From assembly GCA_016490725.1 (NCBI GenBank), contig JAEMHR010000107.1, positions 31,079 through 95,078 on the forward strand: a stretch of DNA of 64,000 nt, in the 5' to 3' direction. How positions within the stretch are numbered: position 1 is the first letter of the stretch; every line of letters starts with the position of its first letter. The translations under genes and the position numbers were made by a program. Below, one piece after another: positions 1 through 10,832 of this stretch. Under the pieces are notes generated by a model. It made no database searches, had not been told where the DNA came from, and saw nothing but the letters and a program-made list of their open reading frames with translations. This DNA comes from Amphichorda felina. Its lineage: Eukaryota; Ascomycota; Sordariomycetes; Hypocreales; Bionectriaceae.

Positions 1-1052
1 TTCCTGCCAACCTGCTCAAAGTGAATGCCTTCTATACTGGCCGTCACATCGGAGTTGTAGTACAGAGGACCCTGGATTTCGTACACCAGCTGCGAGGTCA
101 GCGTCCCGACACTCATCTCGCCGCCCGTGCCGTTCTCCTCCTTGCTGAAGACGGTATCTCCAGTGCTCTCAATGGCCGCAACAGGGTAGCCTAGGTTCTC
201 GCACCCGTCAAAGAGATCTTTGAAGCCGGAGTAGTAGCCTCCCGTCGCATATGTCGAGCATTCAATCAGATGACCCGCGATCAGAGATCCAGCCAGGGCA
301 TCCAGATTGCTGGGCTTCCAATTGTGCCACCAGGCAGCGGCTCCAACAGCGGGCGAAGCGTCGGCGACACGACCGCAGATGACAATGTCTGCTCCAGCAC
401 GCAGGGCCTCAGCAATGCCCATGGCTCCGAGATAGCACCTATGTGACTGAGCGTTAGCCGGTATGTTGGAGCGTAGGTATCTAGCAGAAGCGGACTTACT
501 GCGCACACAGGGGCTCGTGGCCCCAGTCATCTAGGTTCCTGCCCGTGTCAATGCTCTTGAATTTCTCTCCCTGCTTCTTCAGGTCGTTCATTTGCTCCGT
601 CACATCATCGCCCTCAACCCAGGCGACCTAGAAGTTCAGGCCCTGCCTCGTCACCTCCTCCTTGACAGTCTTGGCTAGTTGCCCAGGGTCATTAGCTCCG
701 GCATTGACTGCAACCTTGACACCATTTTGCTGAATAAACGGCAGTGCCGGTCCTAAACTCCCCATAAAGGACGCGTCAAAGAGATCCTTGACGGCTGCTT
801 TCGGGTCCACCGCCGCAACCTCCTTGTTGTGGATCTTGCTAGATCCATGGATGGCCATGGTGCACTCTGACATCCAATCTGGTGAACAATTACTGGTTTT
901 AGCTCTGTGCCACCAATTCTATCTTGTAAATACCTACCACCAATGATGACATCGACCTGGCCACTCTTGGCAAGATCGTGAATCGCCCGCTGTCGGTCGG
1001 CGAAGCCACCGGAGGCTCCAGCGACCCGGACGGGTCTCTTTCTGGCAGGCAT
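1..1052 (-). pseudogene. AtuA-like (DUF1446) gene, 3' part outside window, in-frame stop
   Basis: Exons read 1052-938, 878-500 and 438 to beyond base 1, with 59 and 61 bp GT-AG introns whose phases match. The product begins MPARKRPVRVAGASGGFADR and continues with GDWMSECTMAIHG, both typical of the AtuA/DUF1446 family. The bacterial namesake belongs to acyclic-terpene catabolism; the fungal members have no settled function. A TAG at 628-630 interrupts the reading frame just before VAWVEGDDVTEQM, where relatives, as I remember them, have a basic residue. Family sequence continues normally on both sides (CGRVADASPAVG follows), so the gene looks otherwise intact. The stop could be a recent nonsense mutation, a sequencing error, or be read through. 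The bases just before the stop resemble a splice acceptor, but the only nearby donor would make a 26-nt intron, too short. The family assignment is firm; non-functionality is an inference. Confidence 0.8.
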
Positions 1053-1648
1053 GACGATAGAATTGCAGGATTATTGGTTTTGAAATAAAAAATACCCTTT
1101 CCCTCGCTAAGAAAGTATGCCAAACCCCCTTTATACATTCTGGCGGAGGAGACTCGGGGCTTCATCCATGTGAGACTATCCCCACTTAGAATGACCATCC
1201 TGTGACCTGCACCAGGTAACGGATCCCGTCGACCAGCAAGACGGCTTCCGATCAAAACTGCGGCTTTCATCAGTATAGCTGAGGGTCTAGGCATGGTAAC
1301 TACACTGCCTAAATATTCCGGTGCAGATTTATTGAGATATTTCTGTCCAAAAACCACCCACGGACAACGGGAATCGAGGCACAGTGCTTTCACCGGGTCA
1401 CACTCATGACCGCAGTCTGCCGCCCTGCAGTCGTCGTAATGGTTCATCGTGGGCAAACGCCATCACCATATTTTGATTGGTCTGGTTTGATGGGCATTGC
1501 GGATTGAATATTCGATTATAAGTGGACTATTGATATTGGCATGATAAAAAAGTATTACCCAATCTGTTGACGTTACAGGTTAACAGCGTGAAAAGAACAA
1601 ACTATACTGACAGCGCACACATGACTCAACATTTCAATAGGTAGCAGC
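1053..1648. other. Intergenic, AtuA-like 5' flank and alcohol oxidase 3' flank
   Basis: Both neighbours are on the minus strand, so this 596-bp stretch must hold the promoter of the AtuA-like gene and the 3' end of the alcohol oxidase gene. A minus-strand open frame runs through much of it but shows no recognisable protein. I see no RNA gene or repeat. Confidence 0.5.
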
Positions 1649-4232
1649 TCAAAGACGATGAGTAAGGACAAACTCCCCAGGAGCGTGGTACGTGGGAACC
1701 TTCATCTCCAGGGCCTTTCCAGAATAGCCCAAGTCCTCGGCGACCAGGACCGCGGCCTTCTCGCCGATGAGCAGCGCGGTGGAATACCTGTGAGACATGC
1801 ATGTCAACAACTATCAAAACTGCCTCCCCTCCAAGTTCCGAGCCTCGCTCGTTGGGGGCCTGGGCACTTACGTGTTGCAGCCGACATTGTCCGGGCAGAT
1901 ACTCAGATCCGCCACCTTGAGGCCCTTGACGCCGTGGACATTCAGACGCTCATCCAGCACGCCGTGCTTGACGATGCTGTTGCCCTCCCTGGGCGCCATG
2001 GAGCACGTCCCCAGCGAGTGCCACGTGGTCTCGACATGGCGCTTGACCCACTCCTCGATGGCCCGGATGTCCTCGGTCGAGTACTCGAGCTCGTTGCGCA
2101 CGTCGGCGCGGTTGTTGGACATGGTCGACGCGGCACTGGCCTTCTTGTCGGCCTCGGCGAGCGGCTGCGTCCAGCTGCCGTGCTGGATCCCCGCCGTGAG
2201 GTTCCCCGGCAGCGCGTACTCGTTGGTCGTCTTGAGGTCCAGGTCGCGCGCCTTGGCGGGCGAGTCGTAGCTGAAGAAGGGGTGCATGTTGGCCACCTCG
2301 CCCGCGTAGGCGTCCATGCGCCGCGCCGTCTCGCGCGACTTGATGTAACCCCAGACCATGGGCACCATGTCACGCTCGTCGTTCATGAAGCCCGCGTCGA
2401 AGTCGGGTGCCGCGTAGGGGTCGGCTGACTTGATGTGCGTGTAGCCGCGGGAGAAGGGGTACTCCAGGAAGTGGAACATGGTGAAGAACTTGCCGGGGGG
2501 CCTTGACAAGGGTAGCAGTCAGTATCAGGATCTGTGTCTGTCTGTTTGCAATTAATTGTCAACAACACTCACATAAGCATGTGGTCGCCGAACCATCCCG
2601 CAATGACCGAGTAGTGCATGACGGGCTTGTCGGGCTTCTTCTCAAAGTACGACTTCCAGCCGTCCTTGAAGTGAGGAGTCGGCCACTTCTCAAACTCCTT
2701 GAGCTCCTCGGGAGTGGGACGGATCTTGACGCCAGCGTCGATGCCGTTGGTTGCCAGAGGCCCGGTTCCCTTGATGTTCCACTCCTCAAAGACACCTATG
2801 CGAGTGAGCTTGGGAATTTCCAGTCTAGATAACAATTTACTCACGCTTCTGGGTCTCAGGATCGCCACGGACAAAGTCGTCAAAGCTGTCTGTGCCCGGC
2901 TTGGCGCGGAACACGGAGAATGTCAGGTAATGATCTTGGAAATTAAGACCAACGCCTGGAAGGTCGACGATGGGCTTAACACCGACAGCCCTCAGCTTGT
3001 TGGGGTCGCCTGGGATTGATATTGTTAGACCATAATCACTACTACGGCTTAGTTTCCCACGTACCAATGCCAGATCGTTGGAGAATCAGAGGCGACGACA
3101 GAGTACCCCCAGAGACGACGATTTGCTTCCGTGCTCTGAACGTGCGTCCCTTGAGCTCCCTAGGATCGAGCGGTTTGGTTGGACTGCGTTGCACATTTTA
3201 GTACTAGTACTGTTGCAAGGCCTCAGCCAAGAAAGCTGGCCTTACACCGTGCGCACAGCAACAGCCCGCCCATTCTCAATAATGACCTTGTCGACTTTGG
3301 TGTTGCAGGCAAGGTAGAGATTCGAGTGCTTGGAGCGCGTCGCGTGGATGTACGCATGAGCACTATCGCTACGACGTCCAGTCTATTTGCGGTCAGCAAG
3401 GTGCATGAAGGGTACAGTCTGGAGTTGCGCACATCTCGGTTGATCCACTTGAGCCAATGCTCGGCCCCGTGGCCTGTGGTGAGATCCTGCAAGTCATCCA
3501 CGGTGGGAATTCCCTGGGACTCGGCGGCTCGGAGGAAGTCCTCCTTAATGGGGTACGTGCTGGACATGTGAGAAATGGATCTTCCCTAGATATATCCAAG
3601 GGTGATGGGGCGTACTGGTTGCCAAATGACACCTTGATGGGACCCTCGAAGCCGTGGATGTCCCTTCACAGCTGTTAGAAGTCGCCGTGTACCGTTTTAT
3701 CTATACCCACACACCTGTTATGAGAGGCCCTCTGGTACGTCTCGTGCTTCCTCATCAAGGGTAGCAGCTCTTCGGTTGTCCAGCCCTTGGCCTGGAAGTC
3801 ATCGTAGTCGGATGCAGAAGCTCGTGTGTACATCTGGGAAGAGTCAATTGAGAGTGTGTAGTTGCCATTGGGGCCCACTAACCATGAAGTTGATGGAAGA
3901 GCCCCCACCGAGGATGTTGGCGCAAGGCACAATGGCTTTTCTTCCCGCGAGCCATGGGGAAGGCTTTGACTCGTAGAAGGTCGCCGTCTTGGAGTCTAGC
4001 TTCATGTTCCTTGGGTAGATGCCCGGGCGGAACACCCATGGGTTGTTGAGGTTGTTCTCCCCACCCTCAATTAGAAGCACCTGGAGCTTGTGGTCCAAGT
4101 TGGCCAACCTGGGCATTGTCAGTGAGGTTGACCGGAATGGATCATGGGGACTCACCGTCCAGCCACAACGCATCCCGCACTCCCTCCACCACACACGATG
4201 ATATCAAACTCGTCAGGAATTGTTCCGCTCAT
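1649..4232 (-). CDS. Alcohol (methanol) oxidase, GMC flavoenzyme, 11 exons, 669 aa
   Basis: Exons 4232-4156, 4108-3883, 3833-3715, 3663-3616, 3559-3433, 3382-3246, 3183-3065, 3009-2845, 2795-2573, 2501-1872 and 1787-1649 join to exactly 670 codons. The product matches peroxisomal alcohol oxidase of methylotrophic yeasts along its whole length: FAD-binding GGGSAG at residues 15-20, GMC signature LGGGSSINFMMYTR, second signature SGGTLSSPLILQRSG, and the C-terminal catalytic region with TTWHSLGTCS (His) and CPDNVGCNTY (Asn). It oxidises short primary alcohols with O2 to aldehyde and H2O2. In filamentous fungi the likely substrate is methanol released from pectin or lignin. The protein ends in HRL, a weak variant of the SRL-type peroxisomal signal; yeast AOX ends in ARF. 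The start was chosen because it gives the standard N-terminal FAD fold. Exon 4 is only 48 nt. Confidence 0.95.
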
Positions 4233-6294
4233 GACGACGGGGTTCTCTCCTCAAAGCATGGAAAGGTGCAGATAGGTAACTAGCTTCTCGTGCTCATGTG
4301 GGCACCGAGCACAGATGCAGAGAAGGTTGGAGTATCCAGAAATCACCACCTCCTGCCCTTGAAGTACGTGTTTAAGTAAACGAAGTAGATTGATTCTTAG
4401 CGAGAGTTCCCCGAACCTCCGATCAATTGACGTTCATACCCCTCATTCTTGATATACATCCGTCCACTGCATGAGACCATTGATGTTATGTAACGCCTGA
4501 AACCGGCTGGGCGATTGGATACCTACATGTTCATCGCTGGAAAAGAGGCAACCTCTTCGTCGTGCTTTGGTCCGAGTGGGTGTGTAGCACTGCACGACCC
4601 CTCATGAAGCTGTGCTCTCTCCCCTTCATCAACGGTTGGGGGATTATCAATTCAGGCAGAATGTTAATCAAGGTCATTGATTCCAAGGCAGAAGAATTCG
4701 CGATCATCTAGAAGTAAAGCATAAAGGTTTATCAAAGTGAAAAGCTTTGGCTCAGGATAAATCGGGAGCTAGGCAACTTAGACGGGGCCGATGCTACTTC
4801 TGATGCTATCCCCTTTTGCTGGGCCTCTTGGCGGATATAGAGCAGGACAACCAGCAAGACGGGAATAACCGCTCGGGTTGATCCAACACCCGAGGGCCCC
4901 ATTTCGTATTCCAACCGGGGAACCGGGCAGCGGCTAGATGTGACAGCCGTTGCGTCTAGAATGGGATATTATGCACCCCGCAACGCCGTAACGCGGGGAA
5001 CCCACCACCTTAAATGCCAGACCTGCATCTTGACCAGACAAGGACGAGGTCTTGATGCTATTTCCACGTCATGCTATGTGGGTTCTCCAGCCAACAATTG
5101 TCCAGAGCTGAAGCTCCAGTCGACCCAGGACCTATCAAATAATGAGGCGGTGCATACCAACGTGCTTGTCAGCACAATGTCAGCAGGACCGGTCTGACCT
5201 ATCAGTCCTGTACCTGGCTGTATAGAGAAAGTGGCTGGATGCGGACGGATAAGGATTTCCCTCCAGTGACCAAGATTCTCTGCACGACATGGGACAGGTA
5301 TTGGTGAGTGACCCCAGGGAGGCAACTTGTTCTGCGTTGACGGCTAGTGGGGATGAATGTAGGCCATGTTGTGTGGTATTGACCAACCCCGGGCCAATGG
5401 CTTAATCACAAGGACAGCTGATTGTACTAGAAGTGTATGTGATATTTATAGATGATGGCTTTATGGATCTTGAAGTATCTGAGATGGTTTATTGAAGCAT
5501 CTAGACCTGCCGCGTCATTTGCAGACTACATGCGGGCAAGCGGTTGGCCAAAGAAGTGAGCCACCAAGCGACTACGAATACTCGTACGAGCACCGTGTGA
5601 TACATAAGTATATTATAAACATGTTCTAATACTCGTTGCTCATTCAGTATATGAAAACACATATGTGTATGATTTGATGATATTTTCTCCGTGTCCTGCT
5701 GACTATTTGCTAGGCCAGGGTGGCGTATTTTGGGGATTATATGGTAATTCAATGACGCCCACCTCATGTAGGGTAATCCACCAAGTTTTCATAACTCTCT
5801 TTAGTCTTTAAAAATGGTGTAAAAAAATATGCTGGAAGATAATTCTCATTAGATGCTGCAAGGTCCCTCTCACTGCCGAGATGTGACCTAGACGACCCCC
5901 CATCCCAGCTATTGATGACTTCAGACTTGACATGCAGTCATCTTATTTTGGCGAACTGTATTACACATGTATACATACAATGTTTAAATTGATCGCTAGG
6001 TTCGGCTTTTTTGGTGCTTCTCTTCAAAGTTTATTTTCATCCGAGCGCACTAATCATATGGCCGTGTCATGCTGTGCTAGGCGTCAGCGTCAGGAGCATC
6101 ACTGACATTGCCCTGTTTGGTAGGTCACAAGCCAATCCTCCGTCAACTGACATGGGGATGTGGGCAAAAACAATGGCGGACGCCACGAACTCAGGTTCAA
6201 TTTAAATTCAAACATCGCCCCAGGGCATCGCACAGGGAATAAGATCCCGGATCTAGTGCGCTGCTCGCTACGTCTCCGACGATACGGCTCCAAT
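4233..6294. other. Intergenic, about 2 kb, no gene seen
   Basis: This separates the alcohol oxidase start (minus strand) from the esterase start (plus strand), so it holds both promoters. Open frames here are short and show no protein family. The part from about 5400 to 6050 is visibly AT-rich. I see no repeat or RNA gene. Confidence 0.5.
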
Positions 6295-7409
6295 ATGAAA
6301 GCACTGGCGCTCAACGCTCTCCTCCTCGCGGCCGTTGCCGCTTCTGAGGTCGCACAGTACACCGGCGGCGATACCACAGGTTGCGGCAAGAGACACATCC
6401 TCAAGGGCGTCACCGAGTACCGGAAGCTCAAGTCGGGCGGCGTGGACCGGACATACGGCATCCACATCCCCCTCTGGTACGACAAGAACCACGCATACCC
6501 AACCATCCTGGGGTTCCACGGCTCCTCGAGCGTCGGCTTCTTCTTCCAGGCCGACACGCGCCTCAACGAGCCCCGGTTCACGCGCGACAAGATCATGGTC
6601 TACCCGGACGGCCTGGGCGGCGCCTGGGCGGGCGCAAACTACTCCGAGGCCAGCGTCGCGCAGGACCTGCAGTTCGTCTGGGACCTGCTGGCCGACGTGC
6701 GTCACAACTACTGCATCGACAGCGCGCGCATCTACGCCGCGGGAATGTCCATGGGCGGCGGGTTTGTCGATACCATTGCCTGCAATGATACCGTCGGGGG
6801 CGAGTTCGCGGCGTTTGCGCCTGCGGCGGGGGCCTTCTACACGAACAATGACCTCAACTACCGCAGCTGCAAGCCCGCCAGAGTGCCCACTCCGATCCTC
6901 GAGTTCCACGGCGGCGAAGACGCCAGTGTCAAGTACGAGGGTGGGCAAGGCGAGGGCGGATCTCAGCCTTCTATCCCAGATTGGTGAGTCTCGTCGTCGA
7001 GAGCGGCAGTCGAGAGCTAAGGGAATGAGCGGGAGATGCTAACACAAGCGGGGTGTCAGGCTGTCTCGGTGGGCATACCGCAGCGAGTGCGACGAACCAC
7101 ACAACCAGCAAGATTTGTTCGACGGCGACGTCCATCACCTCAGCTGGACGTGCCGGGGCCAAGAGGGTGCCGTGCAGCACTACAAGACCGACGATCAGAG
7201 TATGAGCACCCCGTCCCAGTTGCATCCCTTGCATCATGTTTCCCGTGTGCTCGTATGAGCAGAGGCTAACAGCATGGATTAAAGAGCACAATTGGCCTTC
7301 GACCGAGATCAACTTCTCGCAGCTGGCGTCCGGAGACGGGCCGACTCATCTCCAAGCCAGTGCCATGATCCAAGATTTCTTTATGAATTTTACACGCCCG
7401 GCCGAGTGA
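6295..7409 (+). CDS. Secreted CE1-type esterase (feruloyl esterase / PHB depolymerase-like), 317 aa
   Basis: Exons 6295-6983, 7060-7199 and 7285-7409 give 318 codons. The start gives a clear signal peptide (MKALALNALLLAAVAAS) and matches the beginning of the family domain; in-frame codons further upstream would bury it. The nucleophile elbow is GMSMG at residues 150-154 (Ser152), with an oxyanion HGSS motif near residue 75, an acid region EFHGGED, and a His in KHNWP close to the C-terminus. These features fit the esterase family of LpqC/PHB depolymerase and type B/C feruloyl esterases, which cut hydroxycinnamate esters of plant cell wall arabinoxylan. The exact substrate cannot be told from sequence. 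The second splice acceptor (aaag before 7285) is the least certain boundary; it is needed to keep HNWP in frame. Confidence 0.85.
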
Positions 7410-7564
7410 TCATCTTCGATTCACGGCAGGCATCTCTAGGTAGGGAGGTAAGGTAGGGTAGATGCAAGATGCAACACATGTACAATCGGCAGAATAATCA
7501 TTAAAGAAAAAACACTCGCTTGCTGTCTAAAAATCACGGAGGTACTATATACAATAGTTTCGTT

Positions 7565-9580
7565 TCACCACTCTAACCGGTCGTCACACACTAGCCGCAC
7601 GTCGAAACGCTCCTCGCCAGTCCAGACCTTGGACCCCGAGTTGCACGAAGCGACAATGGTCCGGAGATCACTAATCATACCTCCCGGCCCACTCGCAAAC
7701 ACCGTGGTTGGTCCGCACGTTGTGGCGTCGATAAAGTCGTGGACCAGCTTGCTCAGGTCCGGATGCCGCTCCACATCGATGACACCGCCGCCTATCCTGC
7801 GCACGGGGACCTCGCTGCCGCAGTTGCACCCCTCTTCCACGGATGATGATGAGGATGAATTAACCTCCCTTGTGGCGGCATCCTTCCCCTCCTTATCCTT
7901 CTTGGCCCCATCCGACTCCGCCCCACTGACGGAGGGGGTTCCACTGCTGACATCTCGCGTCGCAAATAGCCGGATCTTGAGGTTGAGCGCCTGCTGGACC
8001 TTGTGCAGCATGTCGAGCTCCTCCTGTACCCACTCGGTGTTGTTGGCGTGGCGCATCGCCCAGATTAACTCCACGCGGCGGTTGGGGCTGATGGCTTGGC
8101 GGGCAAGCTCGAGAAGTACGGGAAGCACGTAGGTGATGCCTGTGCCGCCGGCGACGCAGACGATGTTGGTGCTGGGAGTGACGTCGAGCATGCTCTCCTC
8201 GCCATAGGGTCCCGTCAGGATGACCGGGGTGCTCACTGCACTGGTGGGTGTATCTGCGGCCGAAAGCTTCTTGCTGGCCAGTTCAGCGAGTTTCTTGGTC
8301 TCGCCGCCCTTGGCACGAAGGAGGTAGCTGTGCTTGACCTTGCCCTTTTGGACAACGGGGGCGTTGAGGGGTGTGAAGGGATGGGATTGCCAGATGCTGC
8401 ACTCGGTGAAGCAAAGGTAAAAGTGATTCCCAATGGCCCACGCGTCCTGGTCGTTCTCGAGCTCGAGACGGAGTACATCGCCGCGCTCCGCATCGGGGAA
8501 GACAGAGATGACAGCAGGTGCCGGCCGGAAGCCCATGTTACCGGATGGCAGGCGGGTATAATGCAGGAAGGCCGTTCGAACGAGGCGGGCCCCTCGGTCC
8601 AGGAACCAGAAGATCAGAGACGGCAGAAGGAAGCACTTGAGATGCTCCCAGTGGCCCCAGCAGGCGCCAATGTAGACCATGGCGAGGACATAGTGGAGTT
8701 TGCGGAAGGTCTCGTAACCCGTCAGGCGAATACCCCAGGGAGTGCTAAGCACAAAGATGAGAGTCAAGAGTATCATGGCGACGAGGCCCCAGATCATGTA
8801 AGTCTGCGTGATCCACTCGATGCTGACCGTGGGCTGTGGCTGGTAGAGGCGAATCTCGATGACGCACCAGCCGATAGTGTGCAGGGCGCTCTGGACAAAG
8901 ATGAGGTACCCAAGCCAGCGGTGGAGGAAGTTGAAGCTCTGGTAGGGAACTCCCAGGAGCAGGGAGAGGATGGACTCGCGGCTGCTGAGCATGACGGAGA
9001 GCGGCGTGAGGGCATACGCGAGGACACCGATGCGGTCGGACCAGGCGCCCAAGCTGGTGCGGGTGTTGTGGACGCCAGGCATGTCGGCCACGGGGGTGAC
9101 CCAGGTGTTGTAGGTGATGCCCACAAAGGACCAAATGGCCAGATATCCGGTCAAGGAGGCCAGGACGAGGACCTGGAAGCGCGTGGTGCGGCCGAAGATG
9201 GGGCGGGCAGCGTCGGGGAGGAGGAAGCGCCTCGTGAGAGCTGCGAGGGAGTGCCGGGCCTTGCGCAGGCCACCAGGGCGAGCGTGAATGGGCGTCTGCT
9301 TCTCATTGTCGAGGATGATAGACGTCGACACCGAGTCGGGACGGCCGACATGGCGGAGGAGGGCCCAGGCAAAGATGATGCCGCCGAGCGTCAGCCAGAG
9401 GATGCCTGTGTAGACCATGCCGATATCGTGGGAGTCGTAGACGACGTCGAGATACTCGCACGAGCCCGGGTCGTTGGTGCAGGGGATGACGCGGTCGGCG
9501 TAGCCCCAGTGGGGTTCCAGCGATTGGGCGGCATCGTGGTCCTGGATGTGGCGGGCGACGTGGTCGATGGAGGAGGACAT
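7565..9580 (-). CDS. Ferric/cupric reductase, transmembrane flavocytochrome, 671 aa
   Basis: A single exon. Order of parts: short lumenal or extracellular N-terminus, a first membrane helix (MVYTGILWLTLGGIIFAWAL), then the ferric reductase membrane domain with bis-haem histidines (SFNFLHRWLGY, SALHTIGW, RKLHYVLAM, WGHWEH). The cytosolic FAD domain follows (SHPFTPLN), then the NADPH domain (GPYGEE, VAGGTGITYVLP) and the usual C-terminus CDDRLEW. It passes electrons from NADPH through FAD and two haems to extracellular Fe3+ or Cu2+. A low-complexity Ser/Glu segment with CNCG lies inside the NADPH domain. I start at the Met at 9580; an in-frame Met at 9781 would add 67 residues that look unlike the family. 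It is transcribed away from a copper transporter gene, which suggests cupric reductase activity. Confidence 0.93.
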   Translation of the reverse strand: MSSSIDHVARHIQDHDAAQSLEPHWGYADRVIPCTNDPGSCEYLDVVYDSHDIGMVYTGILWLTLGGIIFAWALLRHVGRPDSVSTSIILDNEKQTPIHARPGGLRKARHSLAALTRRFLLPDAARPIFGRTTRFQVLVLASLTGYLAIWSFVGITYNTWVTPVADMPGVHNTRTSLGAWSDRIGVLAYALTPLSVMLSSRESILSLLLGVPYQSFNFLHRWLGYLIFVQSALHTIGWCVIEIRLYQPQPTVSIEWITQTYMIWGLVAMILLTLIFVLSTPWGIRLTGYETFRKLHYVLAMVYIGACWGHWEHLKCFLLPSLIFWFLDRGARLVRTAFLHYTRLPSGNMGFRPAPAVISVFPDAERGDVLRLELENDQDAWAIGNHFYLCFTECSIWQSHPFTPLNAPVVQKGKVKHSYLLRAKGGETKKLAELASKKLSAADTPTSAVSTPVILTGPYGEESMLDVTPSTNIVCVAGGTGITYVLPVLLELARQAISPNRRVELIWAMRHANNTEWVQEELDMLHKVQQALNLKIRLFATRDVSSGTPSVSGAESDGAKKDKEGKDAATREVNSSSSSSVEEGCNCGSEVPVRRIGGGVIDVERHPDLSKLVHDFIDATTCGPTTVFASGPGGMISDLRTIVASCNSGSKVWTGEERFDVRLVCDDRLEW

Positions 9581-10222
9581 GGCGATGGTCGTCGACTCGT
9601 GGCGGTTGGTGTCGTCGACGATCAACCAGATGGCGCTGAAGAGAGGAGGGTTCTTGGGGTTTTTCCAAAAGCCATGATGACCAAACTTGTCTCGGTCCTC
9701 GTATTTAGGCCGTCCGTTGCTTTCGCAGGCTCCATCCGAGATACCGGATTTGGGGCCGTCATTGTGCGCAAAGCAGCGCAATCAGCGCATTCCGGGGCAG
9801 TTGAGCAAGAATGAGCAAGTTTCCCAGGGTTCGTGAGGCCAAGGCTGATGATAATTCGCGACTCCTGCGGCTAATTGTGGGGGTCAGTGTCAGAGCATCT
9901 CCACTGCCTGCCACTGGGGGCAAGTGCAGTCAGTCGCCGCTCCCCCAAAACACCAAGGCATCCTGCTCTTCATTATCACGAAACACCCTCAATTGCGCGC
10001 AGAATCCCGCGCTCCTCACGCCATTCTGTCTCATTTCATAGCCAGTACCCGTTTTACGACATAAAGCTGTTAGATTTATTACCCACTTTGCCACCCACAA
10101 CTCTTCCCTCCAGCAGCTTCTCAGCAGCATTTGGGGCGCATCTCTAACAAAGTCACCATTACTACCAATCGCCGGCATCACCACCAACATCGCCATCTGC
10201 ATCACACCGTCAACCCGCCATC
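9581..10222. promoter_or_regulatory. Shared divergent promoter of metalloreductase and copper transporter
   Basis: This 642-bp stretch lies between two start codons pointing outward. It contains two TGAGCAAG words (see separate entry) and a TGATGATAATT GATA-type site near 9848. The side next to the transporter is CT-rich with runs of CACC and CATC, as is common in fungal 5' leaders. Confidence 0.6.
9802..9819. promoter_or_regulatory. Two direct TGAGCAAG repeats, 10 bp apart
   Basis: TGAGCAAG occurs at 9802-9809 and 9812-9819. Read on the other strand this is CTTGCTCA, one base from the yeast Mac1 copper-response core TTTGCTCA, and Mac1 acts through paired sites. The similarity is real; binding is inference. 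Confidence 0.4.
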
Positions 10223-10832
10223 ATGAATCACGGCTCAGGCTCAATGGGAGATGAGGGTCCTGCGTGTAAAGTTTCCGTATGCACTCCTCCTATCCCCCAT
10301 TCCACTCGTTTTCTCACCTTCTGACATCTGGTAGATGATGTGGAACTGGGACACGACCGATGCCTGCTTCCTCTCCTCCTCATGGCATATCAAGAACCGC
10401 GGCATGATGGTCGCTACCTGCATTGGCGTCATCCTTCTTGCCATGCTCCTCGAGTTCTTCCGCCGGCTTGGAAAGGAGTACGATGCCTTCATCACCCGCC
10501 AGTTCCAGCGCCAGGCCGTCGCACACGGTCCCTCGCTGGCAGCAAAAGGTTGTGGAGGGTCGACGGAGCCGTTCCAGCCAAAAATCACATTCCGCGCATC
10601 CGTACTCCAGCAGTTCATACGGGCCGTCATCCACGCCGTCACTTTCGGCGCTGCTTACATTGTCATGCTGCTCGTCATGTACTTTAACGGCATCATCTTT
10701 TTCTGCGTCGTCGTCGGCGCTGGGCTGGGCAAATTCTTGTGCGACTGGCTGGTCGTCAAGGTCGATATCGAGAGCTTGCAGCTGGATAGGCCCCCCGCGG
10801 GAATCGACGAGACGACAATCTGCTGCGGCTGA
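10223..10832 (+). CDS. Ctr-family copper transporter, 183 aa
   Basis: Exons 10223-10276 and 10335-10832 join to 184 codons. The protein has the CTR layout: a short N-terminus with few Met residues, the MMWNW...CFLSSSWHI block, TM1 near residues 42-60, and TM2 carrying the essential MxxxM (Met129, Met133). TM3 carries the GxxxG packing motif (Gly146, Gly150), and the tail ends in Cys residues (ICCG). CTR proteins form trimers that move Cu+ across the plasma or vacuolar membrane. The poor Met content of the N-terminus resembles the Ctr3/Ctr2-like branch rather than yeast Ctr1. The intron splits the short N-terminal exon from the rest. The divergent neighbour is a metalloreductase, which would supply Cu+ from Cu2+. 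Confidence 0.93.

Noticed and set aside
899..1456. 185-residue open frame on the minus strand upstream of the AtuA-like gene
   Set aside because: It overlaps the first exon and intron of the AtuA-like gene in another frame and has no protein family.
8096..9814. 572-residue plus-strand frame opposite the metalloreductase
   Set aside because: It is antisense to a clear gene and its composition (Gly, Asp, Val, Ala-rich) is the shadow expected from GC-rich third positions.
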